From assembly GCA_020055645.1 (NCBI GenBank), contig CM034546.1, positions 11,098,001 to 11,162,000 on the forward strand: a stretch of 64,000 nt of DNA, written 5' to 3'. This stretch comes from Tomocerus qinae. Lineage: Eukaryota; Arthropoda; Collembola; Entomobryomorpha; Tomoceridae. Position numbers and translations under genes: made by a program. The notes beneath the pieces were generated by a model. That model had not been told where the DNA came from, made no database searches, and worked only from the letters and a program-made list of their open reading frames with translations. Below, in pieces: positions 47,388 to 58,182 of the stretch (position 1 is its first letter; each line of letters opens with the position of its first letter).

Positions 47388-48240
47388 ACAAATAATTCTA
47401 TAAATATTTTACTCTATAAGCAATAATTTCTATAAGTTGCATGCATATTTACAAACTACGTATGGTCAATTTTCAAAACCTGAAAATATTTCGGGGGGAG
47501 GGAACTGAAAAAATCTATATTATTTTCGACAGGTATTTTTTGCGTTTTGGTGAGAAAAAATTTAATATTTAATTCTTACGAATTTGAGGAGACTTTGTAC
47601 GATCTGTCACATAAAATAAATACCCCACATTATGAGTTATGCATGCATGTCTAATCTGGAAATCATTATACTATTACTAAACTTGTTGAATTTGAACGCT
47701 TTGGCCTTTTCGCATTCTGTTTGCACAGGATGAAAATATAAGGTCGTCCATGAGCTATATTGGTCACCTCTCCTAAACAAGGGAAGAGGGTCAAAAAACA
47801 ACTTTAGGTAAATACCTATGTACATAATTTTTGCATCATACAGAGCAAAATTGTTCAGTAAACTGTTATTCAGTCATTAACAAGGAGTTTATATTTCACG
47901 GAGAGAAGAGTACTGGGGATAAATCAAATATTTAATGGGATGGAACCTGCAATGCTCTGACTGGGAAATGACCTTTTCGGAAATTCTCCAATAGGAAAAT
48001 TCCATTATTTATGAATTTGAGAATAGAAACCATAAAAGTGAACGAGTTTATAAGTCGGACCTAATAATCATTCGTGAACTATTTAAATAAATGCCAAATT
48101 CGTTTTGCAAAATTTAATAGATGATCCACTGATGTAGGTTCAGGACGTTAGTTGCAGCTGTTACTAACTTTTTCATGTGTTGACTCTGCACTGACTGTGG
48201 TATACGATGAATCATCCTAGGAAAATGTATATAAAATAAT
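47388..48240. other. Intergenic, nothing recognised
   Basis: AT-rich spacer between the receptor gene and the MITE. The frame at 47637-47825 has no recognisable product. Confidence 0.4.
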
Positions 48241-48522
48241 CATAGATTTGGATATATATGACATCTCCATTCATTTAATGTATTGCATTTTTATGACCTG
48301 CGAAGGACAGACTTAAGAGTGAATTGGGTAAAAGGCGGGGCAATTTAAAAGCTCAATTGATTTGTTTGACAACATTGAGAATATTGAGATTGTCATATTG
48401 TATTAGGCAAGCGGCATTTTTTGTATTTGCCTCAGTTTACCCAAATTCCAAATGTAAACAAAAGTTCAATCATGTGACCGTATGTCGCATCTAGATCTAG
48501 AGTACTAGTTATATAATCTAAG
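48241..48522 (+). mobile_element. hAT-like MITE, copy B
   Basis: Same 282-bp element as 6084-6365, differing at only a handful of bases and with no indel. It is flanked by a different perfect 8-bp duplication AAAATAAT (48233-48240, 48523-48530), which proves independent insertion. Confidence 0.9.
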
Positions 48523-48630
48523 AAAATAATAGACGGAATGTATAAAATAAAAAGAAACATTCTTGCAATTCATAATCTCTAATAATTTTGTATTTTCTCT
48601 TTATGTAGTTGCATTGTCTCCTTAATGCCG

Positions 48631-49004
48631 TTGCATTATATACATTATTGTAGTTTTTAAGTTGGGTTTTCTACTTTGTGGTTGCATTATATATATTGTT
48701 GTCGTTTTTAAGTTGCGTTTTCTCCTTTGTGGTTGCATTATATACATTATTGTCGTTTTTAAGTTGGGTTTTCTCCTTTGTGGTTGCATTATATATATTG
48801 TTGTCGTTTTTAAGTTGCGTTTTCTCCTTTGTGGTTGCATTATATACATTATTGTCGTTTTTAAGTTGCGTTTTCTCCTTTGTGGTTGCATTATATACAT
48901 TGTTGTCGTTTTTAAGTTGTGTTTTCTTCTTTATGGTTGCATTATATACATTGTTGTCGTTTTTAAGTTGTGTTTTCTCCTTTGTCGTTGCATTATCTAC
49001 ATCG
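48631..49004. repeat. 51-bp minisatellite
   Basis: About seven units of 51 bp containing TTGCATTATATACATTATTG and CTCCTTTGTGG. Two sub-variants alternate (GTTGGG against GTTGCG; TATATA against TATACA), suggesting a higher-order 102-bp unit in the left part. Frames on both strands stay open because 51 is a multiple of 3; these are not called as genes. Confidence 0.95.
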
Positions 49005-49821
49005 AGATTTGCCTAATCTACATAGGAAAATTTGGGTTTTTGTTTTATTTGTTTTTACCGAATACCCTTGGCTTACCGTTTTGCATTGATACTTTAAATA
49101 TACTGGTTTATGAATACAGCGGTATTAAGCCCCCAGTACTAACATATAATTTCCAAATGATTAGGAATTTTAAAAATGATTAATTTTCGAAATAAGCTAA
49201 TGTCCATTAATATTGGACATTTCGAAACATGGCATCATGGCAATATTAACCCAGAGCCGAATGCAAAGTTCTTTTTGTGTAATTTTTATGCAAATTTGAA
49301 TGGTTTGTTATGAAAGTGTTTTATAATTCTCGTTTACCGACTTAGAAAAGTTGTTGCCCCCCTCCGATACTTCTAAATACATGTATTGTTGTGTGCACGT
49401 CCAACCAAACATACATAGTCACATGCATGAACGCAAAAAGTCTACGATTATGTACAGTGATAATCTAGTATACTTTACCAGTATTACCGAAATTTCGAAA
49501 CCATTTCAAAAATAAGTCTCGAAGAAGTTATTACTTAAGGTAAAGGTTTCATTAAAATCGGTTCAGTAATTATTTCTTTAAAGTTCTAAAAAATTTAACG
49601 TTTGGTCGCACCAATTTTTCCCTTAAAACCATTTTCCTATAGTAATGTCATAAGTCATCAAAAGACAAATTATTTTACTTCAGAATGTTTTTTTTCATTT
49701 TCACACCTCTAATAATTTCTGTCTCGTACAAAATATTTTTTTAACAACGCAAAACTCAGTTTTGTCAATGTGTATATGGTTTTATTATAATTTTTGTGAT
49801 AATCAGTTGATAGTGGCCTTC
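49005..49821. other. Intergenic, nothing recognised
   Basis: AT-rich spacer downstream of the minus-strand receptor at 49822-51849. Confidence 0.4.
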
Positions 49822-51849
49822 CTATCCATCGTCAAACTGTTCGCTGCAAAGACACAGTACAAAATAAAAATGAAGGCATATCAATATTGAAATTGTTAAA
49901 TAAACATTGTTGTGACATATCTTACGCATTACGATGATCACATCATCCGCTGGATACACGCGATCTACATTTCGAAATTCTCTAAAGACTTGTTTTACTT
50001 TGTTTAAAATGCCTCCAACGGAAACGTGGAACCTATGGTACCACAGCCATTCCAGCAGAAGGGTAAGTAAGCAGCCAAGTAAGAAGTATCCACAAACGAA
50101 GAAAATTGTGTGCATTTTCATAGTCAAACTTATAGGAACACTCTGAGAATTTTCATATTCCAGTTTTGAGTGAGTCATTTTATCGGATAAGCTACCTGAC
50201 AAATCATCGTGTTGCTGTATATAATTCAAAAAACCTCTTTCTTGCATCATTTGGAAATACGATTGGAATTGATAACGGTAACAACCACTGAATTTATAAG
50301 ACATAGGTATGGCAACGTCTGTCTTTTTCACAGGCAAGCAAATTACATCAGAAGATGTTTCAGATGGCTTGTTTAAGTAAAAGTATTGGCTTCTATCTTT
50401 CGAAATTACTGTAAATATTTTCAAAGAAAAGTTCGTCAGCAATTTCCAATTCAATCCCCACAATCCCAATTTATTGTCCTCAAATGTTGCATTTTGCCAA
50501 TCAAACTTGTAGACACTCGAATTCATCTTTTCCAGCATTTTATATTTTTCAAAGAATTCAACTCTTTCTTCATCCCAATGCCGGCTCATATCTCTGTGCA
50601 ACAACAACTTATATTCATTATCCACGAGATCTTTAAAATCCACAAATTGTTTTTTGTCTGGTGGTGCAACAATCTCGCTTGTTATATACGTTTCATATTG
50701 AATAGCAATTATAAATCCCATGGACACAATTATCAAGTACAAAATATTTCTTCCTTTATTGGGAACATCCTGATTTAAAAAGACGGCTATTGTGAACAAA
50801 ATAATATACTCCAACTTTCTGAAGAAAGGAGAAATTGTGACACCCAAAACATAAAATGAAATCGGAAATAGCAATAATATCAGCCACCAGCAATAATCAT
50901 CAAAAGTATTTTGAATCAGAACAGTCAGAGGAATGTCGAACCAACGAGGATTGGCTTCACAGTAGTAAGGAATCTGGTCTTCAAAATATTCAATAAAAAG
51001 TGTTTCATCCCAAGGTACATGGTAAGCAGGAATATAATTTGCTAACATTGCAACAAGTCCACACCGTAGGTGTTGCTCGTTTAGAATTGCATATGGTCCT
51101 CCATATATTGCAGTGAAATTCAATTTTCCAGCCATCAATTCAAAAGCTCTCACTGATGGTTTACACCTATATTCAATTTTCATCGTTGAATACAGCGTTC
51201 CCTTGCATATTGGATTTTCTTTAGAACCATAGTGTTCGAAGTAATTATCATAACAACCAATTTGAACTCCATGAAGATTTCCATTTAAATCATTCCAAAT
51301 AATTTTCCATTCCTTCTCGGAGAGTCTATTATTAATCCCGATAAGTGTGGGAAACCTACTTTTTGGGTTGTAGAGTTTCTGGGCGTAAACAGAATATTTA
51401 TTTTCACCTTTCATGGCCAATATGAAGATAGGAGCAACCAAATGTTTAAGGAGGCTTAATGGCCACGTTGGATTCATAAATTTGTTTTTATCTTTGATGA
51501 CAACAATGAAAAGTGAATGGCGACGATATATTTCTTTTCCCACAATCTTCACCAGATATTTTAAATTTGGATCTGGCTCCATTAGAATATTCACTGTGCA
51601 CAAGTTTTTAGACAAATCACGGGGATTGTCCCAATGACGACCGAAGACAATTTTGTTATATTCTGATGTTGCCAATGTCCAGGGTTGGCCATTTTGATTG
51701 GACAGTATGAATTCTGTCTGCCACTTGGATTGATGAAAACTGAACATGTTAAATTCACAGTTACTATAAAATGACAAATTCCGAAAACATTGGACGTTGT
51801 TGATGATAATAGAAATCAAAATTAGTTTTAAAAGATACAAGAAACACAT
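49822..51849 (-). CDS. Divergent ionotropic-receptor-like protein, paralog of 38666-40612
   Basis: 675 aa, single open frame from ATG at 51849. Same order of parts as its paralog: signal peptide about 1-21, extracellular region with NGQPWTLATS (53-62) and DNPRDLSKNLC, M1 about 319-339 (WWLILLLFPISFYVLG), pore-like stretch about 345-361, M2/M3 about 367-387, then APPDKKQFVDFKDLV and a last membrane segment about 570-600 (MHTIFFVCGYFLLGCLLTLL). The two proteins align end to end up to RV(Y/F)P; after that this one has a different hydrophobic tail, and a donor-like GCGTAAGA near 49920 suggests the true C-terminus may be reached by splicing. Likely a chemosensory channel subunit; ligand unknown. 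Confidence 0.78.
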   Translation of the reverse strand: MCFLYLLKLILISIIINNVQCFRNLSFYSNCEFNMFSFHQSKWQTEFILSNQNGQPWTLATSEYNKIVFGRHWDNPRDLSKNLCTVNILMEPDPNLKYLVKIVGKEIYRRHSLFIVVIKDKNKFMNPTWPLSLLKHLVAPIFILAMKGENKYSVYAQKLYNPKSRFPTLIGINNRLSEKEWKIIWNDLNGNLHGVQIGCYDNYFEHYGSKENPICKGTLYSTMKIEYRCKPSVRAFELMAGKLNFTAIYGGPYAILNEQHLRCGLVAMLANYIPAYHVPWDETLFIEYFEDQIPYYCEANPRWFDIPLTVLIQNTFDDYCWWLILLLFPISFYVLGVTISPFFRKLEYIILFTIAVFLNQDVPNKGRNILYLIIVSMGFIIAIQYETYITSEIVAPPDKKQFVDFKDLVDNEYKLLLHRDMSRHWDEERVEFFEKYKMLEKMNSSVYKFDWQNATFEDNKLGLWGLNWKLLTNFSLKIFTVISKDRSQYFYLNKPSETSSDVICLPVKKTDVAIPMSYKFSGCYRYQFQSYFQMMQERGFLNYIQQHDDLSGSLSDKMTHSKLEYENSQSVPISLTMKMHTIFFVCGYFLLGCLLTLLLEWLWYHRFHVSVGGILNKVKQVFREFRNVDRVYPADDVIIVMRKICHNNVYLTISILICLHFYFVLCLCSEQFDDG

Positions 51850-52966
51850 TTTAATGTGAACTTTATAGATTTAAATTGTATAAGAAAAAGAACAGAAAAA
51901 ATTTAAGACGGAATGTTTTATAAAATACTTTCTAGGACTCTTGTATAAGCAAGCACCTTGAGTTTGTAACCAACGATGTAGTCAAAACCAAGCACGGACG
52001 GAAGCTACAACCAAACTATACACTTATCGACCGTGAAATTCAAAATATTGAATAGAGCTTTTACATTATATCATGATTTGTTAAATGTCTATGTAACTAT
52101 TTCGTGTTACTATTATAAAGCACACAGACTGAAAGATAATACTGTATAAAACAATAAAAACATAGGCTGTGTGAAATTGGGAGTCTTAAAGGTCTATTCC
52201 ATTGAGGTAATATAATATGCAACGATAAACAATCATCCTGTATAGGATCACAACGTTAAAGATGATAGGCAAACTCAAACTATATCCCATACATTATGCA
52301 GCATCCCAAAATATACTTATTTTCATACATTTGACGCATGGTTTATTTTGTATGGTTCTAACGAAACTGTCAGCCTAACATCCTTCCCAAACTACATTAT
52401 TTTTTTAAAATAAGAGTCGGGGCTACTAATGAATGCAATACGGTATACAAATAAATTCAAATAAACTGATATACACATTAATATAGTAAGAGGGATTCAT
52501 TTTGCCCCCATACAAAAATCCTGAGGTATTTTGGCCGATGGTGTCTTTATGTATTGGGAATAGGCGTTCTAGGGTAGCTAACAGTTAAGACTGCGGCCAA
52601 TATGAGGCATCAAGACTTCTGATTTTTCTTACGTAATAATAGTATCATTCTGCGATCTTAGTAAGTAGATAAAAGAAGAACGCTTACAATAATTTGTACT
52701 AATGATCATGGACTATAAATACAACTGTGCTACTGCTCAGTTCTCTTTCCTCGTAATAAAAATTGAAATCCAAATTGTCGAAATCTCTCACAATGGTAGT
52801 TGATTAATGACGTAAATAAGAAGAGATCTTATTTACGTTGATGCTTCCAGCAACCGCGAGGGGACAATAGTTGCAAAAGTCATACCAAAAGGCATCTATT
52901 CGAAATGATACACATTAATGACACTTTTAAAACGACGAATCCCCCCTCATGTAAATTTTTCTCTTC
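51850..52966. other. 5' flank of IR gene and intergenic DNA
   Basis: No gene recognised. It should contain the promoter of the minus-strand receptor. Confidence 0.4.
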
Positions 52967-53031
52967 AATGTATTTGAGCCAAGTGGATAAAATCCTCCGG
53001 AGGATTTTATCCACTTGGCTCTTAATACATT
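52967..53031. repeat. Palindrome, 46 bp perfect core without loop
   Basis: The sequence 52976-53021 reads the same on both strands, centred between 52998 and 52999 (CCTCC/GGAGG). With small mismatches the arms extend to 52967 and 53031. No spacer at all, so it would form a cruciform or a fold-back transcript. Both overlapping frames here share the same peptide on opposite strands because of the palindrome. Confidence 0.9.
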
Positions 53032-53440
53032 GGTCACGCGGACACAAACAGCCGCCCATTTCAAGCTGGGCTCCTTCACTATCACAATGGACCAAAATTA
53101 CTAAAAGTTTAAAAGTATAAAACACATGAAAAAATTATCCACAGTGGGCTTGCAATAACATTGCTAGAAATTCAAACCAATATTTTTTGCAAATTTTCAA
53201 AACGTAATGAAAATATTGTGATCTCAGGATCTCGCACTTTTTTATTGTAAGAATTATTATTACACCGTATGAATTGTGGGACCGCATTGATTGCGGTCGC
53301 GTGATTTATACCTTGTAGTACTAGTTATTACTAGACTATTCCACACCGCCGCCGCGCCGCTTGCGAGGTTAGAGCGTCGAGAACGCCCCGTGTAAAAGTT
53401 GACGTATCGTATAATTGATAAATTTATTATCAGATTGGCT

Positions 53441-53571
53441 AAGGTGACGAAATGCTCCAGAAAACAGGTTTCCGCCAACCAGGGCTTTCTAACCAGTTCC
53501 CCCGATATCGATATCGAAAATTCGGAGAACTGGTTGGGAAAAATCAGTTTTCTAGGGCACATCGTCACCTT
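53441..53571. repeat. Foldback element with AAGGTGACG ends
   Basis: The left end AAGGTGACGAAATGCTCCAG pairs imperfectly with the right end (AAGGTGACGATGTGCCCTAG on the minus strand); inner parts also pair (CCAACCAG, AACTGGTT, and GATATCGATATC at the centre). A related partial copy is at 34702-34796. Non-coding. Confidence 0.65.
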
Positions 53572-53887
53572 CGCCATGAAGGCGTAGCTGTGGTAACATT
53601 CAATTGACCTTGATCAGATTATTATTTTTGTGCAAAACAAACTGTTTTTCCCCAACATACTACAGTTCAAAACTAATATACAAAAAATACCTGTGAAATA
53701 TCTATTAAATAAATTTAAAAGTCGTTTTATACAATTCCGAATATTATACTATACAAAACAATAAATTCAAAATTTTGCAAATATTTAACTAACTAAATTA
53801 GCTGTATTCATATTTATTTATTCAAAAATATTTGTATGCTAAGTTACATATTTCATTATGCCACTTTTAAAAATATTTTTCACAATC

Positions 53888-53957
53888 ACAAACTTCTAAG
53901 TTTCACTGTTGAATATAGATGTAAATCTATATTCACCAGTGAAACTTAGAAGTTTGT
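53888..53957. repeat. 33-bp-arm hairpin covering the 3' end of the F-box pseudogene
   Basis: Arms 53888-53920 and 53925-53957 are complementary at 32 of 33 positions around a 4-nt loop. The right arm is the end of the F-box coding sequence; the left arm is its inverted copy and supplies the present stop codon at 53896-53898. Confidence 0.9.
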
Positions 53958-56900
53958 AAAACTCATTGACATCAGTTGCTTTTCCAATGACATTTTCAAA
54001 GAGATAGTAGCTGGCTTCAGAATCCAGACAACTGGTGAGAGGACTTTGTCCGAATACTATTTTATCCCAATCAAAAGGACCGGCGTAAATGCGACGAGAA
54101 AAATTGGGGTAGTTTTTTTCATATTGCAAGAATTTTAGAAATTGCACATCGGCGTCTCCTGCATTTGGAGGTAATGTACATACTAATATCTCTGTCTGAA
54201 TTCCAGCACAACATGTGGCTACTTCGTCAATAGAATTATTAAAGTTTAAACAAAGTTTACGAAGATGCAGTATGTTGTTTTGCGCATTTTTAACTCCAAT
54301 TCCTTTCAGTTTAAGAAAACTGACAGTTTTGGGAATCCAGGACAAATCTATTTCGATTTGAAAATTTTCGCTCGCTTCTATTTTAAGAACTGTCAAATTT
54401 GGACATTTGAGATTCTCAAAAAAGATAGGAAAACAATTTTCAATAATGTCACTCAAAAATAGTGACGTGATACTACCTAGCACAACTGGAAATTCTGAAA
54501 TGCATGTGCTTTGACGGAGTTTTTTAATTGTTAGATATGTTAAGGTCTGGGGCAGAATAGAAAAGTCAATTACTAAGTTTTCAGTTTGAAGATTCGTGAT
54601 TTGCATTGGTGTGAATTCCGTAAAAGGGACATCTTGGAGGCATAACAATTCCACTGTTACATTGCACCTTTTCCATAACAGTAATACATTCCAAAACAAG
54701 CCTTTCGAGATTGTTAGCTATCTCTGCCAAATCTAAAGACGCACAGGTTTTATTGCCATCAAAATTCAAAACAATTGCCTTAGTTTTAGAAAAATCAACT
54801 ATGTCATTGACGCAAAGCTCGCTCAATTTATGTCTATTTCTCGTACATATCACCCTATTTATTTCTAACTTAACTGGACTAATTCGAACTCTTTCTTGAA
54901 TATTAAAATTGAGTTGACATTGTTGCAATTTTAGTTCCTTAACATACACAAGGGCACTAAAATCGATGGAGTGATCGTCGCATTCACTAAGCAACAATTT
55001 TGTGTGTTATTTTGTATTCGGATTTGTGATGGGCGAATTTGTTATCCATGAAGTGATGTCAAAATTGCCAACCTCTTCCAACAATTTATCGGATACAACC
55101 ATTAAAGGTTCAATTTCAAGGTCATAAATGTACCTCTTTTGGTTTAGGAAGAAAGTATCCAGCTCTGACATTTTGTCCCTGTCATCTATGATCCCGTCAA
55201 TCCAAACCGCAGTAAATGGAACAATGTCTTCTGGTGTATTAGGAAATACTTGGTAAAAGCTGTTTACAGTTTTTGATGGAAGGTCCTCATCGGATTGAAT
55301 TTTAATTCTTGAGAGAGTGGTCAATACAGTAAGGCCAACAGATTTCCATTCTCTCGAAATAAGGCGCGATGCTTTAATTTCTTCAAAATTCATGTACTGA
55401 AGAATGCATCTGATCACCTTTCAAAATAATTTTTACTAAATTTTACTATACAATTTAAACTCTGGTTTTTTCTTTGAGTAACATAATTTGTTTACTTACA
55501 GGACCAAGGCGCATTGGATTTCTATGACAGGGTTGTAGATTTCCTTCTAGAGGCTCACGTTCGTTATGATTACAATTATTCACATTTTCAATTGGGTTTT
55601 TGTTTTCAGTTTCATCAGAAAATTGTTTTTCCTTCTGTTTTATCAATATATATACAGATAATAAACTACACAATGACTTTCCAATTTTTCCCATTCATTT
55701 CCCTTTCCATTACTCCCCCGTAATGTAATTAGTTGTAATGTAATGTAATGTTAAAAGATTTTTTGAGGATTAATAATTATTCGCCTTACGAAAGATGTGT
55801 TTTCTTCATGGTTTATTACATTTTTTTCAAGTAAATTAGAGTAGATTTTTGAGAAAAAGAGGCGTTCGGTATTCACAAGATCTTCTGAATGGCTTTTATC
55901 ATTTATTCTTCTAATGGCAAACAATAATCCTGCTGCGTTTTCATCATTCTTCATATTTGCCATCAAGTCAAACAATACCATTTTTTTCTCCATCGTTGTC
56001 TTCTTACATTCCTAAAGAATCTAGGGGACTTTCTAGCATCTGCAGGTGCTAGAAAGTCCCCAGGGACTTTCTAGCACCCTTTTTCCATTTTCAAAATGCT
56101 CCCGAAGGCAGACTAAATAATTGTTGAATTTAAGCAGCGGTCACTATTTTCGCCTCTTTTCTGACCTAACCTAATAAAAGATAAACTATTTTTAATTAGG
56201 TTAGGTCAAAAAAGACCGAAAAATAGTGACCGGCAACAAGGTACTGATTGTTATTTTATGATGATGATGATTTAGAATTAATTTTAATGATAATAATCAG
56301 CCTTCGGGAACTTTTTGGAAACATAAAAAAGGATGCTAGAAAGTCCCCGGGGACTTTCTAGCACCTGCAGATGCTAGAAAGTCCCCTAGATTCCTAAAGA
56401 TTATAAGTTCAAGTAACAGTTTGTGTTAAGCTTCTCCCAGCTACGATTAAATAGAAATTGTCGGCTTATATTTACAAATTCAATATAAATATCTATGCTG
56501 TATTTCGACCAGGAAAAATGGATGTAAAGACTCTCAAAGCTCAACCAAAACCATAAAAAATTTAGTGTGTGACGGATAATAAAATTATCTTGATATTTGT
56601 GCACCAATCGCTTTAATAGGGTTAAAATTTGTTTCTTACGGGTTGTTAGTATAGTAGGGTTGAATTGCTGAATAAGGGACGCAGTAGACGGGGATTTTCT
56701 AGTATATCCCAATGGAAATTTCCGCCTACTTCGTCCCGTTTGCAGCAATCCAACCCTTAGTAGTGAAAAACGTAATGCATTAAAGTAAAACCTTTGACTG
56801 AAATCGATAATTTGAACATTAAACAGAATCCAACGTCCTGTGCCAAGTGAATTAAGGCACCAACATTTAATTTTATTTGGATAACTAATGATTACGTCAA

Positions 56901-57241
56901 TGATCAAAATATGAAATATGATTCTACATTTTAGACATTTTTCATTTACAATAGACGTTTCTCACAATTTTGCAATTAGCACAGAAAGTTCAATTCAATT
57001 CGATATTGGATTTATTCAATAAGATGTGAACCCCTATCATTAAAACTGCTTTTTAAAATCATTAAAATCATCATTCATCATTATTATTCAACCATTTAGC
57101 TATTTCATATTAATTAAGAGATTTTCTTACAATTTGCAGCCTTTCATTTTCAGTGATCCAGCCGCTTTGAAAACTAAGATTGACAACTGCTGTTAGTTTG
57201 TTGCGTTGTCGCTGTTCCTTTTCTGTCTCCAAGTTGTCCAT
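53896..57241 (-). pseudogene. F-box/leucine-rich-repeat pseudogene, four exons
   Basis: Paralog of 29247-31203. Exons: 57241..57131 (37 codons, starts MDNLETEKEQ, donor GTAAGA), 56011..55790 (74 codons, donor GTAAGG), 55634..55500 (45 codons, the same length as in the intact gene, donor GTAAGT), 55417..53896. All junctions are phase 0. Exon 2 contains MKNDENAAGLL, comparable with MNNDANETGHL at the start of the intact gene. Exon 4 begins with F-box VIRCILQYMNFEEIKASR. Two disablements: an in-frame TAA at 55007-55009 where the intact gene has a cysteine codon, and a net 5-bp deletion near 54676 that shifts the frame in the LRR region. A foldback transposon sits at the exon-2 acceptor, and the 3' end is replaced by a palindrome. 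Sequence is otherwise well preserved, so decay is fairly recent, unless the breaks are assembly errors. Confidence 0.85.
56019..56391. mobile_element. Foldback transposon with 9-bp target duplication
   Basis: Ends ATCTAGGGGACTTTCTAGCA and its reverse complement; almost the entire 373 bp is two arms (about 170 bp each) around a short centre near 56180. The outer part of each arm repeats the word GGGACTTTCTAGCA in alternating orientation, like the subrepeats of Drosophila FB elements. Inner arms contain CGGTCACTATTTTCG and GACCTAACCTAAT with complements. Flanked by the perfect 9-bp repeat TCCTAAAGA (56010-56018, 56392-56400). No open frame, so mobilised in trans if active. Confidence 0.9.
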
Positions 57242-57586
57242 GTCTACACTACAGACTACAGACAACAGTAAACAGACAGGTTCAATTAAACAATATTATA
57301 TTATAATGCCAACAAAGGCGAAAGTCATTAAGTCATAGATACAATTTCATAAAAGGTGCTACGTTCTCACACCGAACAAAAAAACATAAATTGTGAATTG
57401 AAAATAATGCCGAAATACCGACTTCCGACTTTATAACATAAAATTACACATTAAATAATATCTCTATTTTTTGAAGGTAATTTGACTTTTGCGCGTTGTA
57501 ACACACATTATCTGAAAATATTGTTACGTCGCATATAATAGCATTACACACACCCACACCGTATTATTCGTGGGTCACCGGTGGTA

Positions 57587-58172
57587 GGTCGATTTGGCAA
57601 AAGTCATTTTGGCAAAAGTTGTTTTGCCACGATTTTGACCCCTCGGGATGATTTGGCAAATCGTCTTATTGCATGTCGGAGAGTTTGGCAAAATGTGCAA
57701 ACGCGCAATCTGGCAAAAACTATAACCGTAGTATAGGATGGATATTGACGGTACTTTAAGGGACGCTGACCTTACATTTTTCCCAATACGGAGAAGGTTA
57801 TTGTACACAAAGATAAACCTTAGACTACGCAAAGTCACTAGAAAATATGGGAAAAAAGTTTTCCCTTCCAAAAAGTCATGAAAATTGTAGCAATGAATTT
57901 GAAATAACTTTTGTTACGACCCTTAATGCACTTGACTGCTTGCATAATGCATCTTTTTAACTTTAACTAACTTAATAAATTAAGAATTGACTATGTAATA
58001 AATAAAACATAAAAAAAGTGCGACAACGATGAATTAAAATTCAGCTCGCACATTATTAACACGTTTTGCCAAACTATCCTCATCGATTTGCAATTCTATC
58101 CACAGCCCTTTTGCAAAGTTATCCCAAAGAAAAAGATACTGTTTTGCCAAACTGACTTTTGCCAAATCGACC
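57587..58172. mobile_element. TA-flanked MITE with GGTCGATTTGGCAAAAGTCA ends
   Basis: Perfect 20-bp terminal inverted repeats, flanked by TA (57585-57586, 58173-58174). The words TTTGGCAAAA/TTTTGCCAAA recur several times near both ends as subterminal repeats. 586 bp, no transposase. Ends and TA duplication fit a Tc1/mariner-like MITE. Confidence 0.85.
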
Positions 58173-58182
58173 TACAATTTGG

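Noticed and set aside
48622..49183. Open frames of 92-173 codons over the 51-bp repeat
   Set aside because: Same reason: repeat-generated frames on both strands with no start context or similarity.
56401..56907. 168-codon minus-strand frame
   Set aside because: It lies in the intron of the F-box pseudogene, has no recognisable domain, and the exons on both sides join in phase without it.
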